A stretch of DNA of 64,000 bases from Variovorax sp. YR216 (GTDB taxonomy: Bacteria; Pseudomonadota; Gammaproteobacteria; Burkholderiales; Burkholderiaceae_C): NCBI RefSeq assembly GCF_900107745.1, contig NZ_FNRO01000006.1, forward strand, positions 124,001 to 188,000, read 5' to 3'. The position numbers were made by a program, and so were the translations under genes. This document shows positions 26,004 through 33,898 of this stretch, one piece after another. Positions within the stretch are counted from its first letter, which is position 1; each line of letters opens with the position of its first letter. The notes below the pieces were generated by a model. It saw only the letters and a list, made by a program, of their open reading frames with translations, ran no database searches and was not told the origin of the DNA.

Positions 26004-27053
26004 ATGAAGATCGCCCAGGTTTCGCCACTGTGGGAGGCCGTGCCACCGACGTTCTACGGGGGCACTGAGCGCGTAGTCGCCAATCTCAGCAATGCCTTGG
26101 TCGACCAGGGCCATGAAGTCACCCTCTTCGCGGCAGGAGGGTCGCACACACGCGCGACTCTGGTGCCCGTCCGACGGCAGGCGCTGCGGCTCGATCCGGC
26201 ACCGCTCAAGTCGGAGCTGGCCGCCCATCTGCTCCTCATGAGCGAAGTGAGGCGACGCGCCGACGAGTTCGATGTACTGCACTTTCACATGGACCTGTTG
26301 CATTTCCCTTTTTTCGAGGACATAGCCGATCGCACGCTCACCACGATCCATGGCCGGCTGGACCTGACGGACTTGGCCGAGGCGTACGGGAGGTGGAGTG
26401 ACTTCCCCCTTGTCTCGCTCTCCCATCACCAGCGCAAGCCGATGCCCTTGGCAAACTGGATCGGCACGGTGCACAACGGAATCGACGAAACGCATTTCCG
26501 GCCGGCGACGAAGCCGACGGGCGCATATCTCGCCTTTCTCGGTCGCATTGCGCCCGAAAAGCGTCCGGACCGCGCGATCGACATCGCGATTCGCGCGGGC
26601 CTGCCCCTCAGGATTGCAGCCAAGGTGGATGCCGTCGACCGCGCCTACTTCGAGAACTGCATACGCCCGCTGCTGCAGCATCCGCTGATCGAATACATGG
26701 GTGAAGTGAGCGATGCCGAGAAGCCCGGGTTCCTCGGGAACGCACGGGCGCTGCTGTTTCCGATCGACTGGCCCGAGCCCTTCGGGCTCGTGATGATCGA
26801 GGCGATGGCCTGCGGCACACCGGTGATTGCATGGCGCTGCGGATCCGTGCCGGAGGTGCTGGAGCACGGCCTGAGCGGGTTCATCGTCGACAACGAGGAA
26901 GAGGCCACGGCCGCTGTGAAGAATGTGGGGCAACTCGATCGGGCGCGCATCCGGGCGGCGTTCGAGCGCCGGTTCTCCGCCAAGGTGATGGCAACGGCCT
27001 ATGTCGAGCTCTACCACCGGCTGCTGGCCATGAGCTTGCCTGCTGCCGCTTGA
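26004..27053 (+). CDS. Glycosyltransferase family 4
   Basis: 349 residues of the GT-B fold. N-terminal IAQVSPLWEAVPPTFYGGTERVV is the acceptor-side glycine-rich motif, and the C-terminal domain has the E-x7-E retaining motif in PEPFGLVMIEAMACGTPVIAW. ATG at 26004 follows GGAGAAGAAA. A glycogen-debranching-type gene follows 14 bp later, so the pair forms an operon that probably makes or remodels a glucan or a compatible solute. The donor sugar is unknown. Confidence 0.9.
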   Translation: MKIAQVSPLWEAVPPTFYGGTERVVANLSNALVDQGHEVTLFAAGGSHTRATLVPVRRQALRLDPAPLKSELAAHLLLMSEVRRRADEFDVLHFHMDLLHFPFFEDIADRTLTTIHGRLDLTDLAEAYGRWSDFPLVSLSHHQRKPMPLANWIGTVHNGIDETHFRPATKPTGAYLAFLGRIAPEKRPDRAIDIAIRAGLPLRIAAKVDAVDRAYFENCIRPLLQHPLIEYMGEVSDAEKPGFLGNARALLFPIDWPEPFGLVMIEAMACGTPVIAWRCGSVPEVLEHGLSGFIVDNEEEATAAVKNVGQLDRARIRAAFERRFSAKVMATAYVELYHRLLAMSLPAAA

Positions 27054-27067
27054 GGAAAGGTGCTGCA

Positions 27068-29239
27068 ATGAGCCAAGGTCAGGGAATGGCGCAGGAGCCA
27101 GCGCTTCAGGGACTCGAAACGCAGGAACTCATCGAACGCAGCCCGCAGCGCCTGTTCGTGCTGAAGGAGGCAGACACCTTCCTGGTCGCCGACATCTACG
27201 GCGATGTGACGGGCGCGGCTGACGGCTTGTTCGTGAACGACACGCGGCTGCTGTCGACTTTCCGTCTTCGCTACGGCGGCCGCAGGCCTTCGCTGCTGTC
27301 GGGCGGCGTGAGCCAGGACAACGTCTTCTTTGCCGCCCATATGACCAACCAGCCGTTGCCGCCGCTGGGCGATGCCGCGACACCCGAGGGTGTGATGCAT
27401 GTGGAGCGGGAGCGACTTCTGTGGTGCGGCCGGATCTTCGAGCGGATCAGCCTGTTCAACTATGGGCGCGCACCGGTGAAAGCGCCGTTGACCATCCACT
27501 TTGGCGCCGACTTCCGCGACATGTTCGAGGTGCGTGGCCAGCAGCGCTCGCAGCGCGGCATCGCCCAGCCGGCCGTGGTGGAGGAGCGCACCGCGCGGCT
27601 CAGCTACGAAGGACTGGACAAGGTCCTGCGAACCGTGAGCATCGCGTTCTCGGAGATGCCCGTGAGGCTGGACGAATCCCAGGCAGAGTTTTTCGTCGAG
27701 GTTCTCCAACGTACGCCCTGGGTGCTCTATATCGAGGTCGGCCCTTCGCCCGCGATGGCGCCGGGCCGCGCCCGTCACCGACAGGCCGCCGCCTCTGCAC
27801 GGCGCAGCATGCGCTTGCGGCAGCGCCGGGGTGCGCGGATCTATTCGTCGGCCCGGCTATTCCAGCACTGGATGGACAAGTCGCGGGCTGACCTCGCGCT
27901 GCTGACCACCGAACTACCGACGGGGCCGTACCCCTACGCGGGCATTCCGTGGTTCTCGACGCCCTTCGGACGCGATGCGATCATCACCGCGCTGCAGACC
28001 TTGTGGCTCGATACCTCCCTCGCGCACGGCGTGCTCTCGTTCCTTGCGCACAACCAGGCGAAGCAGACCTCCACCTTCCGCGATTCGGAACCGGGAAAGA
28101 TCATGCACGAGACCCGCAAGGGCGAGATGGCAGCGGTGGACGAACTCCCGTTTGCCAAGTACTACGGCGGGGTCGACACCACGCCACTGTTCGTCATGCT
28201 CGCCGGCGCCTATGCAGTTCGCATGGGCGGCGCGAGCGAGATCGATGCCTATTGGCCCGCTCTGAATAGTGCGGCCCAGTGGATCGAACGCAGCAGCGGC
28301 GGCAATCCAGAGGGCTTCCTGACCTACGCGCGCGGCGAGTCCAGCGGACTGGCCAACCAGGGATGGAAGGACAGCGACGATTCGGTCTTCCACGAAGACG
28401 GCAGTTCGCCCGAAGGGCCGATCGCGCTCATCGAAGTGCAGGGCTACGCCTGGCGCGCCTATCTCACGATGGCCGAACTCGCAGGCATGCGGGGTGAAGC
28501 CGACGCGGCCGCGCACTGGAAGAGCCGCGCTGACGCACTCAGGCGTGCTGTCGAGCAGCACTTCTGGCTCGATGACCTGGAGTTCTATGCGCTCGCACTC
28601 GACGGCACGGGGCGGCCCTGCAGGGTGCGGTCTTCCAACGTGGGTCATCTCCTTTATTGCGGGCTGCCTTCCCCGAAGCGTGCGCAGGCGGTCATCCGGC
28701 AGTTGCTCACCGGCGCGTTTGACTCGGGCTGGGGCATCCGCACGCTGCCGCCGGAGGCTGCACGCTACAACCCCATGTCCTATCACAACGGTTCGGTCTG
28801 GCCCCATGACGTTGTGCTGTGCGCATCGGGCATGGCGCGCTACGGGGAACGCGACGGCATCGTCCACCTGATGAGCGGCATGTTCGAAGCAGCCACCTTC
28901 TTCGGCATGCGCCTGCCCGAATTGTTCTGTGGCTTCAAGCGCGAGGCCGGGGAGGCGCCCGTTGCCTATCCCGTGGCCTGTCTGCCGCAAGCATGGTCGG
29001 CCGGGTCAGTCTTCATGTTGCTGCAGGCAACGCTCGGCTTGCACATCGATACCGCACGTATGACCGTGCATGTGAGACAGCCACGCCTGCCGCATGACAT
29101 CGACCGCCTCCAGGTACGCCACATGAAGGTCGGCGACCAACTGGTGGATCTCAGCTTCCAGCGGGTGGCGCAGCGCGTGGTCGCCTTCATCGAGAACCAG
29201 CGCGGATCCCGGAAGGTACATCTTTCTGTGGACTACTGA
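27068..29239 (+). CDS. Amylo-alpha-1,6-glucosidase-type (glycogen debranching) enzyme
   Basis: 723 residues. N-terminal beta-rich domain (VADIYGDVTGAADGLFVNDTRLLSTF, the GDE_N_bis type) and a C-terminal (alpha/alpha)6 barrel with GIPWFSTPFGRDAIITALQ, GKIMHETRKGEMA and NQGWKDSDDSVFHEDGS, the acidic motifs expected for the active site. These enzymes hydrolyse alpha-1,6 branch bonds or related alpha-glucosides. Co-transcribed with the GT4 gene. The ATG at 27068 follows GAGGAAAGG. The protein lacks a signal peptide, so it acts in the cytosol. Confidence 0.9.
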   Translation: MSQGQGMAQEPALQGLETQELIERSPQRLFVLKEADTFLVADIYGDVTGAADGLFVNDTRLLSTFRLRYGGRRPSLLSGGVSQDNVFFAAHMTNQPLPPLGDAATPEGVMHVERERLLWCGRIFERISLFNYGRAPVKAPLTIHFGADFRDMFEVRGQQRSQRGIAQPAVVEERTARLSYEGLDKVLRTVSIAFSEMPVRLDESQAEFFVEVLQRTPWVLYIEVGPSPAMAPGRARHRQAAASARRSMRLRQRRGARIYSSARLFQHWMDKSRADLALLTTELPTGPYPYAGIPWFSTPFGRDAIITALQTLWLDTSLAHGVLSFLAHNQAKQTSTFRDSEPGKIMHETRKGEMAAVDELPFAKYYGGVDTTPLFVMLAGAYAVRMGGASEIDAYWPALNSAAQWIERSSGGNPEGFLTYARGESSGLANQGWKDSDDSVFHEDGSSPEGPIALIEVQGYAWRAYLTMAELAGMRGEADAAAHWKSRADALRRAVEQHFWLDDLEFYALALDGTGRPCRVRSSNVGHLLYCGLPSPKRAQAVIRQLLTGAFDSGWGIRTLPPEAARYNPMSYHNGSVWPHDVVLCASGMARYGERDGIVHLMSGMFEAATFFGMRLPELFCGFKREAGEAPVAYPVACLPQAWSAGSVFMLLQATLGLHIDTARMTVHVRQPRLPHDIDRLQVRHMKVGDQLVDLSFQRVAQRVVAFIENQRGSRKVHLSVDY

Positions 29240-29272
29240 CCTTCGCTGCAGGCGGTCATCAGTCGTGCTGCT

Positions 29273-29289
29273 CCGCCGGCGATCGGCGG
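29273..29289 (+). other. Short hairpin after the debranching gene
   Basis: CCGCCG and CGGCGG form a 6-bp stem with a 5-base loop 34 bp after the stop codon. No T-run follows, so it is at best a weak or Rho-assisted stop. Confidence 0.25.
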
Positions 29290-29346
29290 CCTGAAGGGAA
29301 GTCATTGGATGCTCCTCTTGGGGCACTTGCCGCACGAGTCGCGCCC

Positions 29347-29619
29347 CTATTCGATGCCCTTGCCCACCGCAGGGTGCAGGTCGTAGTCACGCAGCATCAC
29401 GGGTTCGACGGAGCCGCCCGCGACTCGCCTGCGCACGGCCTCATCGATATCCTTGGCGTGAACCTGGTAGGTGTCCAGCGGCTCGTCGTCGATGGCAGTC
29501 GACCGATAGCAGTAGTGCAGCGTTTCCTTGCCAATGCTCGCACCGACGAGCTGGCCATCGATGGACACCCAGAAATGGACGGCGCCTGAGGCCTCATGAA
29601 AGAAGGGAGGGTTTGACAT
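29347..29619 (-). CDS. DUF1488-like small protein
   Basis: 90 residues; ATG at 29619. The strand pattern EASGAVHFWVSIDGQLVGASI followed by a helical stretch (DTYQVHAKDIDEAVRRRVAG) resembles DUF1488 proteins, which are small and of unknown function. The assignment is from memory of the family pattern. A palindrome of the island type lies ~75 bp upstream with a TAGAAG -10-like element at the expected distance, so it probably belongs to the same regulon as the phasins. Confidence 0.65.
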   Translation of the reverse strand: MSNPPFFHEASGAVHFWVSIDGQLVGASIGKETLHYCYRSTAIDDEPLDTYQVHAKDIDEAVRRRVAGGSVEPVMLRDYDLHPAVGKGIE

Positions 29620-29689
29620 GGGATGTCCTTGGATGGGTTCGCGGCCGGAGCCGAATATTTCACTTCTACACCGGGCAGCCGCGGTTGTC

Positions 29690-29705
29690 GGTCCGGTAGC
29701 GCACA
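29690..29705 (-). promoter_or_regulatory. Island palindrome site D (GGTCCG-GTAG-CGCACA)
   Basis: The right arm is perfect and the left arm matches 4 of 6. Upstream of the DUF1488-like gene. The -10-like TAGAAG starts at 29668 on the minus strand, 29.5 bp from the centre, the same spacing as at the two phasin promoters. Confidence 0.45.
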
Positions 29706-29741
29706 GACGAAAGGCGTCGGCCGCAGGGGCGGAACATGAGG

Positions 29742-30431
29742 TCAAAGCACTCCCGCGTAGCTCTTCCTGTCCGCGGCATAACAGGCGCAAGCTGTCGCCT
29801 CGAGTCCCGGACGATCGAGCACGCTGATGGTGCCGCGGTGGTAGTGGATCAACCCGCTGCGCTGCAGCGAACCGGCGGCCTCGGTGATGCCGACACGGCG
29901 CACGCCCAGCATGTAGGCGAGAAACTCGTGCGTGACGCTGAAGCTGTCGGCATGGGCGCGGTCCTGGCTCATGAGGAGCCAACGCGCGAGGCGCGGGCCG
30001 ATCTGGTGAAAGCGCAGGCAGGCGGCCGACGCCGCAAGTTGAGACATCGAGACGTGGATGTAGCGGTCCAGCACTCGCTGCAGCGGCGCGTTACGTGCCA
30101 GTTCGCGTCGGAAGTCGACCGCGGTGACGCGCCAGGCCGAGCCCGCGCCTTGCACCAGTGCGCGCAAGGGCGCGATGTCCACGCCGAGAACGAGGTTCGA
30201 GCCCAGCATCCCTTCGCGCCCCACCATGCCGACTTCGATTCCGGGATGCTCGTCGATCCGAGCCACCAATGAAATGAAGCCGTCGACAGGAAAGTAGACA
30301 TGCCGGGTTGCTGCGCCAGGCTCGTGGATCACCTCGGCCAGGATCAGCAGGATCGGCTCGCAGACGTCCAGCAGGCGCCGGCGGTCGTTGCGCGGAAGCA
30401 ATTCGATGAGGTGGTTCTCGATCGTGGCCAA
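29742..30431 (-). CDS. Crp/Fnr-family transcriptional regulator, paralogue 1
   Basis: 229 residues from a TTG at 30431, chosen because CGGAG lies 6 bases before it; the frame continues upstream but would cross the promoter. An N-terminal cyclic-nucleotide-type beta-barrel (HVYFPVDGFISLV, GIEVGMVGREGMLG) precedes a long dimer helix and a Crp winged helix, EFLAYMLGVRRVGITEAAGSLQ. No Fe-S Cys cluster of Fnr type is seen. The recognition helix is nearly the same as in the second Crp/Fnr gene at 33899. It is divergent from phasin 1, with a palindrome between them. Confidence 0.85.
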   Translation of the reverse strand: MATIENHLIELLPRNDRRRLLDVCEPILLILAEVIHEPGAATRHVYFPVDGFISLVARIDEHPGIEVGMVGREGMLGSNLVLGVDIAPLRALVQGAGSAWRVTAVDFRRELARNAPLQRVLDRYIHVSMSQLAASAACLRFHQIGPRLARWLLMSQDRAHADSFSVTHEFLAYMLGVRRVGITEAAGSLQRSGLIHYHRGTISVLDRPGLEATACACYAADRKSYAGVL

Positions 30432-30486
30432 GGATCGCTCCGTGTGAGTGGTGCGAGCCACTCTGCGCGCAATTGCCCGGTGCGAC

Positions 30487-30502
30487 TGTCTGCCAGCGCA
30501 CA
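30487..30502 (+). promoter_or_regulatory. Island palindrome site C (TGTCTG-CCAG-CGCACA)
   Basis: Right arm perfect, left arm 4 of 6. Between the Crp/Fnr gene and phasin 1. The centre (30494.5) is 29.5 bp before the -10 box TATAAA (30524). With a start near 30536 the site is centred at about -41.5, the class II activator position of Crp-type proteins. Confidence 0.55.
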
Positions 30503-30523
30503 GACGCGATGGCGACGGCGTCC

Positions 30524-30529
30524 TATAAA
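30524..30529 (+). promoter_or_regulatory. -10 box of phasin 1 (TATAAA)
   Basis: Good -10 hexamer within CCTATAAATG, 36 bp before the phasin ATG. No -35 hexamer is seen; the palindrome occupies that place, as at the second phasin gene. Confidence 0.55.
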
Positions 30530-30564
30530 TGCCGATTGAACGGCACCCGCCGAGAAAGGCCACC

Positions 30565-30885
30565 ATGCAAGACCTCACCCAACCCTTCGTCAAGCTTTCT
30601 ACCGCGAATGCGGAACTCATCACCCGCTTTGCGCAGTCGCAGGAAATGGTCGACCTGGTCAACACCAGCGCACAGAAGTACCTCGAACTGGCGCAGAAGA
30701 CCTTTGGAGGAACGCCCGCATCCGAAGCCCAGGCGGACCTGATCCGCAGTCTGACCGACAACTATTCGACCTTTGCGCGAGAACATGCCGAGAGCCTCAT
30801 GGGAATGGCAGCCGAAGCCCAGACCCAGATCACTCAGCAGGTGGCGCAGGCCTCGAAGATGATGAAGCCCGAAGGTTCGAGTTGA
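30565..30885 (+). CDS. Short phasin-family protein 1
   Basis: 106 residues. ATG at 30565 follows GAGAAAGGCCACC; the upstream ATG at 30529 lies on the -10 box and cannot be the start of a normal transcript. Helical, amphipathic, with the phasin-like pattern QKYLELAQKTFGG and DNYSTFAREHAESL. Phasins coat polyhydroxyalkanoate granules; this one is shorter than the common ~180-residue PhaP. It is clearly paralogous to the phasin at 32604 (shared TQPF, FAQS, QKYxELAQ, NYSTFARE). Confidence 0.8.
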   Translation: MQDLTQPFVKLSTANAELITRFAQSQEMVDLVNTSAQKYLELAQKTFGGTPASEAQADLIRSLTDNYSTFAREHAESLMGMAAEAQTQITQQVAQASKMMKPEGSS

Positions 30886-30952
30886 GGCTTGTACCAGCGT
30901 CGCAGGCTCCACCGATCGACACCGGGAAGCAGTGAGGCAGGCTGAGCACCTG

Positions 30953-32095
30953 TCAAGGGCTGTCTCGCGAGTCAAGCGTCTTTCGTGGAAGCTTGATGGT
31001 GAAGACACATCCCGTGCCCGGGAGGTCCCGAACGGTCAATACGCCTCCGTCAGACTCCACGCTTCGTCGCGCGATGGAAAGGCCGAGTCCCAAGCCGCTC
31101 TTGTTCTCACCGACCTGGACAAAGGGCTGGAAGATACGCGCCGTGGCTCCTGGAGGAAGTCCACCGCAGTGGTCCCTGACGTCGACCAGGACATAGTCCC
31201 CTTCGGCATGGGCGCTCAGGGTGACTTCGGTATGGGCATGGGTGAACTTTATGGCGTTCTGCAGCAAGTTCACCAGGGCCGCCAGGAGCCGCTCGCGGTT
31301 TCCCGAGATGCCCAGCGTGGCATCGACGTCGAGGGCGCAGAGCGTGCAGCCCTTTGTGCTCGCATCGAGCGAGACGACATTCCTGGCCTCCGCAACGAAC
31401 GACGCGACCGAAAAGGCTGCCTCCTGAGGACCTTCGGCCGTGACCCTGACCTGAGACAGTGACAGACTCAGCAGGGCCGCCAACGACGTCAGGCTCCTTT
31501 TCAGCACGGCGCCGGTTGCGCCGCCAAGTGGAACCCTCCCCGATTCCAGCGCGGTGAACGCAAGCGTTGCGGTGTGCAAGTAGTTCCGCAACTCATGCAC
31601 CAGCACGCCCAGGCGCTCGTTCTCCTCGGCGGTCTGCTGAAGTGCGACGCTGGCGTCCCGCCAGGTGCTGAATTCGGTGACCGCGTCAGCGATGGCGTTG
31701 TCGAGGCAACGGTTCAAGGTGCGGAACTCGTCGACGGAGAACGGCGCATCGAGCTCGACGGCGAGGTCTGTGATGGCCTGGCAAAGGTCGCCGTAGTCGT
31801 GTACCACCTGGTCGACGGAAAAGCCGAGCTCCATCAACTGCTTGCCGTGCGCTGCTGCGCTCAGGCCCATTTCAGACAAGGCAGCGGCGTCACCGCCAGC
31901 GGCACCTGAAATCCTGAAGCTCTCGTCGACCTCGCCGTTCTCCTGCGCTTCCAGCGTTCTCATCAACTGGTCCAGAAAAATCGGAACGCCGTTGGCGAGC
32001 TGCGCAGCTGTGGCTTCTCGCCGGGGCCGCTGAGCAACCTTGGCTTTGCATCGATCAACGAGCTCTTCGCGATGGTTGTAGAGGAATCGATGCAT
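30953..32095 (-). CDS. Sensor histidine kinase with RsbRD-type N-terminal domain
   Basis: 380 residues. ATG at 32095 follows GAACGAGGACCCT. The N-terminal ~140 residues are helical (MHRFLYNHREELVDRCKAKV) and resemble the RsbRD/RsbR sensor domain of stress systems. The kinase part has the H-box LVHELRNYLHT (His167), N-box NLLQNAIKF (Asn280), DHCGGLP (Asp308) and GLGLGLSI. No membrane segment, so it is a soluble sensor. No response regulator gene is near, so its partner is elsewhere. It lies between the two phasin genes. Confidence 0.87.
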   Translation of the reverse strand: MHRFLYNHREELVDRCKAKVAQRPRREATAAQLANGVPIFLDQLMRTLEAQENGEVDESFRISGAAGGDAAALSEMGLSAAAHGKQLMELGFSVDQVVHDYGDLCQAITDLAVELDAPFSVDEFRTLNRCLDNAIADAVTEFSTWRDASVALQQTAEENERLGVLVHELRNYLHTATLAFTALESGRVPLGGATGAVLKRSLTSLAALLSLSLSQVRVTAEGPQEAAFSVASFVAEARNVVSLDASTKGCTLCALDVDATLGISGNRERLLAALVNLLQNAIKFTHAHTEVTLSAHAEGDYVLVDVRDHCGGLPPGATARIFQPFVQVGENKSGLGLGLSIARRSVESDGGVLTVRDLPGTGCVFTIKLPRKTLDSRDSP

Positions 32096-32395
32096 AGGGT
32101 CCTCGTTCAGCAGCCCCGGTTTCGAAAAAGTCGAAGCGCTCAGCCGGTAAGTTTGGCGACCACTGTGCGTCGGCGACGTCCAGCCCCAAGTCCACATCAT
32201 GCGCGCTCGGTGCACTGTCGAACATAGAGCCGTCGAGGAGCCCGTCTGTCAGGGCGGGCATTGCCATGCCCCAATAGTGGTTTCTGCTTGCCGCTTCGTA
32301 ACAGCGGGTGGAACGCGATTGGAAATCACGGCCTCGAGCGTCCGTGCATCAGCCACAGGCCGCATGTCGCCGGTCTGCAGCTTCGGCGGCATCTA
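32096..32395. other. Intergenic region upstream of histidine kinase and phasin 2
   Basis: No gene is supported. A TGTGCG half-site occurs at 32164-32169 but without a matching arm. The region probably contains the promoter of the histidine kinase, which I cannot place. Confidence 0.4.
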
Positions 32396-32411
32396 CGTGC
32401 TCCAACGCACC
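32396..32411 (+). promoter_or_regulatory. Island palindrome site F (CGTGCT-CCAA-CGCACC)
   Basis: Matches 9 of 12 arm positions of the TGTGCG-N4-CGCACA form. The centre (32403.5) is 29.5 bp before the TATAAA at 32433, exactly the geometry of phasin 1. Confidence 0.5.
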
Positions 32412-32432
32412 GACGCGAGACGAGTCGACCCG

Positions 32433-32438
32433 TATAAA
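32433..32438 (+). promoter_or_regulatory. -10 box of phasin 2 (TATAAA)
   Basis: TATAAA within CGTATAAAGG, ~165 bp before the phasin 2 ATG. Same hexamer and same spacing to the palindrome as at phasin 1. The implied untranslated leader is long (~160 bases). Confidence 0.5.
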
Positions 32439-32603
32439 GGCGGCAGAGGTTGGGCGCGACAGCTGGCGGCCTCTGTGAGCGAATCGGAATGCAAGGGCAG
32501 CACGCCCTGTCTTCCGGTTCGGTGCGCCGCTACCGAAGCTGCTGGTGGGGCACCTTCCCCCTGAGTAGCTTCGATGGCCGGCGGCAGCCGGTAAAAGGCA
32601 ACC

Positions 32604-32978
32604 ATGAACGATATGACCCAGCCCTTCACCCATCTGGCCGAGGCCAACGCGGCGCTCCTGACGAACTTCGCGCAGTCGCCCGCGATGTTCGAAATGGCAA
32701 ACGCCAATGTCCAGAAGTACTTCGAGCTCGCGCAGCAATCCTTCGAGCGCGTCGTCGTCTCCGACGTCTACGCGGACTTGATCCGCAAGCTCACGGAAAA
32801 CTACTCGACGTTCGCGCGCGAGTACTCGGCAAGCCTCCTGGACTGGTCCACACAGGGGCAGAGTCTGATGGCGCAACAGGCTCAGACAGCGTCGGATCTC
32901 CTCGCGGATTCGGGCAAGGCGACGCCGACCGCGCTGGGGAGGGCATCGGACACAGTCAAGCACTTGCGAGCCAGGTAG
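32604..32978 (+). CDS. Short phasin-family protein 2
   Basis: 124 residues; ATG at 32604 follows GTAAAAGGCAACC. Paralogue of the phasin at 30565, with the same order of motifs (TQPF, NFAQSPAMF, VQKYFELAQQSFE, ENYSTFAREYSASLL) and a longer, Ala/Thr-rich C-terminal tail. Probable granule-associated or stress-induced helical protein. Its 3' end overlaps the convergent zinc-ribbon gene by 23 bp. Confidence 0.8.
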   Translation: MNDMTQPFTHLAEANAALLTNFAQSPAMFEMANANVQKYFELAQQSFERVVVSDVYADLIRKLTENYSTFAREYSASLLDWSTQGQSLMAQQAQTASDLLADSGKATPTALGRASDTVKHLRAR

Positions 32979-33732
32979 AGTGAAGCTGTGAAGCCAAGCG
33001 GAGTCGGCACCATTCCGTTACACACGTATCGAAGAGCGCGATGTTCTCCGCGACTTCCGCTCGGAGCCATTGCCTGGCGCCTTCTTGCGCCTTGGCGTCG
33101 GCAGCAAACCATGCCTCCCGCGCGTCTTCGGGCCCAGGTGGCGCCGACGCACCCCAGATCTGAGCAAAGATCGACAGGGTTTCGCCTGCAGGAAGATCGG
33201 CCCAGATGATTCCCAGGCTCGAGAGTGCATCTCGACGCTCGCCCAGTTCGACGCTGCTGCGGAAGTGACCGTTGTCTTCCGCGATATTGGCGCTCAGCCC
33301 GCCGGCCAGGAGGACATGCAGCAACTCGCGGGCATCGGCGTGGCGAATCCATTGCTCCGCTCGCCGAACCAGCTGTGCCGCAGCGATGTCCATGTTGGTA
33401 TGGAGGCCTCGATCCGGCCCGACCTCGGGGTTGGCATCGCCCGGACCCGGGAACGCCCTCGAATTCGCGGAGCATTCAGTCCACTGCGATGCCCGGATCG
33501 GTTGGTCATGAGTCGAATGCGAGGCGGCCGCATGGAACGCCGGGAGCTTGCCACCACAGCCAGCGCAGAACCTGGCCTCGTCACGATTGACGGTACGACA
33601 GAGTCTGCAAACCGCCACAGGCTGGTCGCTCTGAATCCACATCCTCAACATGCTGGCGAAACCCGCGAAAGCATCGATGGATAGAGGGTTGCCGCGCGCA
33701 TGGGAGGGGGACTTCACCGGGGTGAACGTCAT
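32956..33732 (-). CDS. Zinc-ribbon protein of unknown function
   Basis: 258 residues from the ATG at 33732 (an internal ATG at 33642 also fits and would begin just before the ribbon). A four-Cys zinc ribbon, CRLCRTVNRDEARFCAGCG, lies at residues ~42-60. The rest is soluble, with LLHVLLAGGLSANIAEDNGHF and a Trp-rich helical C terminus (EWCRLRLASQLHSTWLASA). I do not recognise the C-terminal domain. A perfect island palindrome lies 115 bp upstream with a TACAAA -10-like element, so it probably belongs to the phasin regulon. Confidence 0.7.
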   Translation of the reverse strand: MTFTPVKSPSHARGNPLSIDAFAGFASMLRMWIQSDQPVAVCRLCRTVNRDEARFCAGCGGKLPAFHAAASHSTHDQPIRASQWTECSANSRAFPGPGDANPEVGPDRGLHTNMDIAAAQLVRRAEQWIRHADARELLHVLLAGGLSANIAEDNGHFRSSVELGERRDALSSLGIIWADLPAGETLSIFAQIWGASAPPGPEDAREAWFAADAKAQEGARQWLRAEVAENIALFDTCVTEWCRLRLASQLHSTWLASA

Positions 33733-33846
33733 GGCGAATCTCGTGCCGCGCTGCTCAGATCAGCCCTGCTGGGCTCGAGGCGGCGAAGGTCGGGGTCTGC
33801 ATGAAATTCTCATGCCCTTTTGTAAGGCGGACGCCGAGGCGCCGTC

Positions 33847-33862
33847 TGTGCGGCAGCGCACA
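33847..33862 (-). promoter_or_regulatory. Island palindrome site B (TGTGCG-GCAG-CGCACA)
   Basis: Perfect arms. Upstream of the zinc-ribbon gene on the minus strand; TACAAA (first base 33824) lies 30.5 bp from the centre and could serve as -10. It lies just past the 3' end of the second Crp/Fnr gene. Confidence 0.6.
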
Positions 33863-33898
33863 TCGCGCCCGACGCGCGACCCATGCCGTTCGGTTCTT

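Noticed and set aside
25630-26046. 138-codon minus-strand frame in the gene-free region before the glycosyltransferase
   Set aside because: It overlaps the glycosyltransferase start, lacks a ribosome site and looks like low-information Arg/Ser/Pro-rich sequence.
32164-32179. Possible further island palindrome (TGTGCG half-site) upstream of the histidine kinase
   Set aside because: Only the left arm matches; the right arm has 2 of 6 and there is no -10 element at the expected distance.
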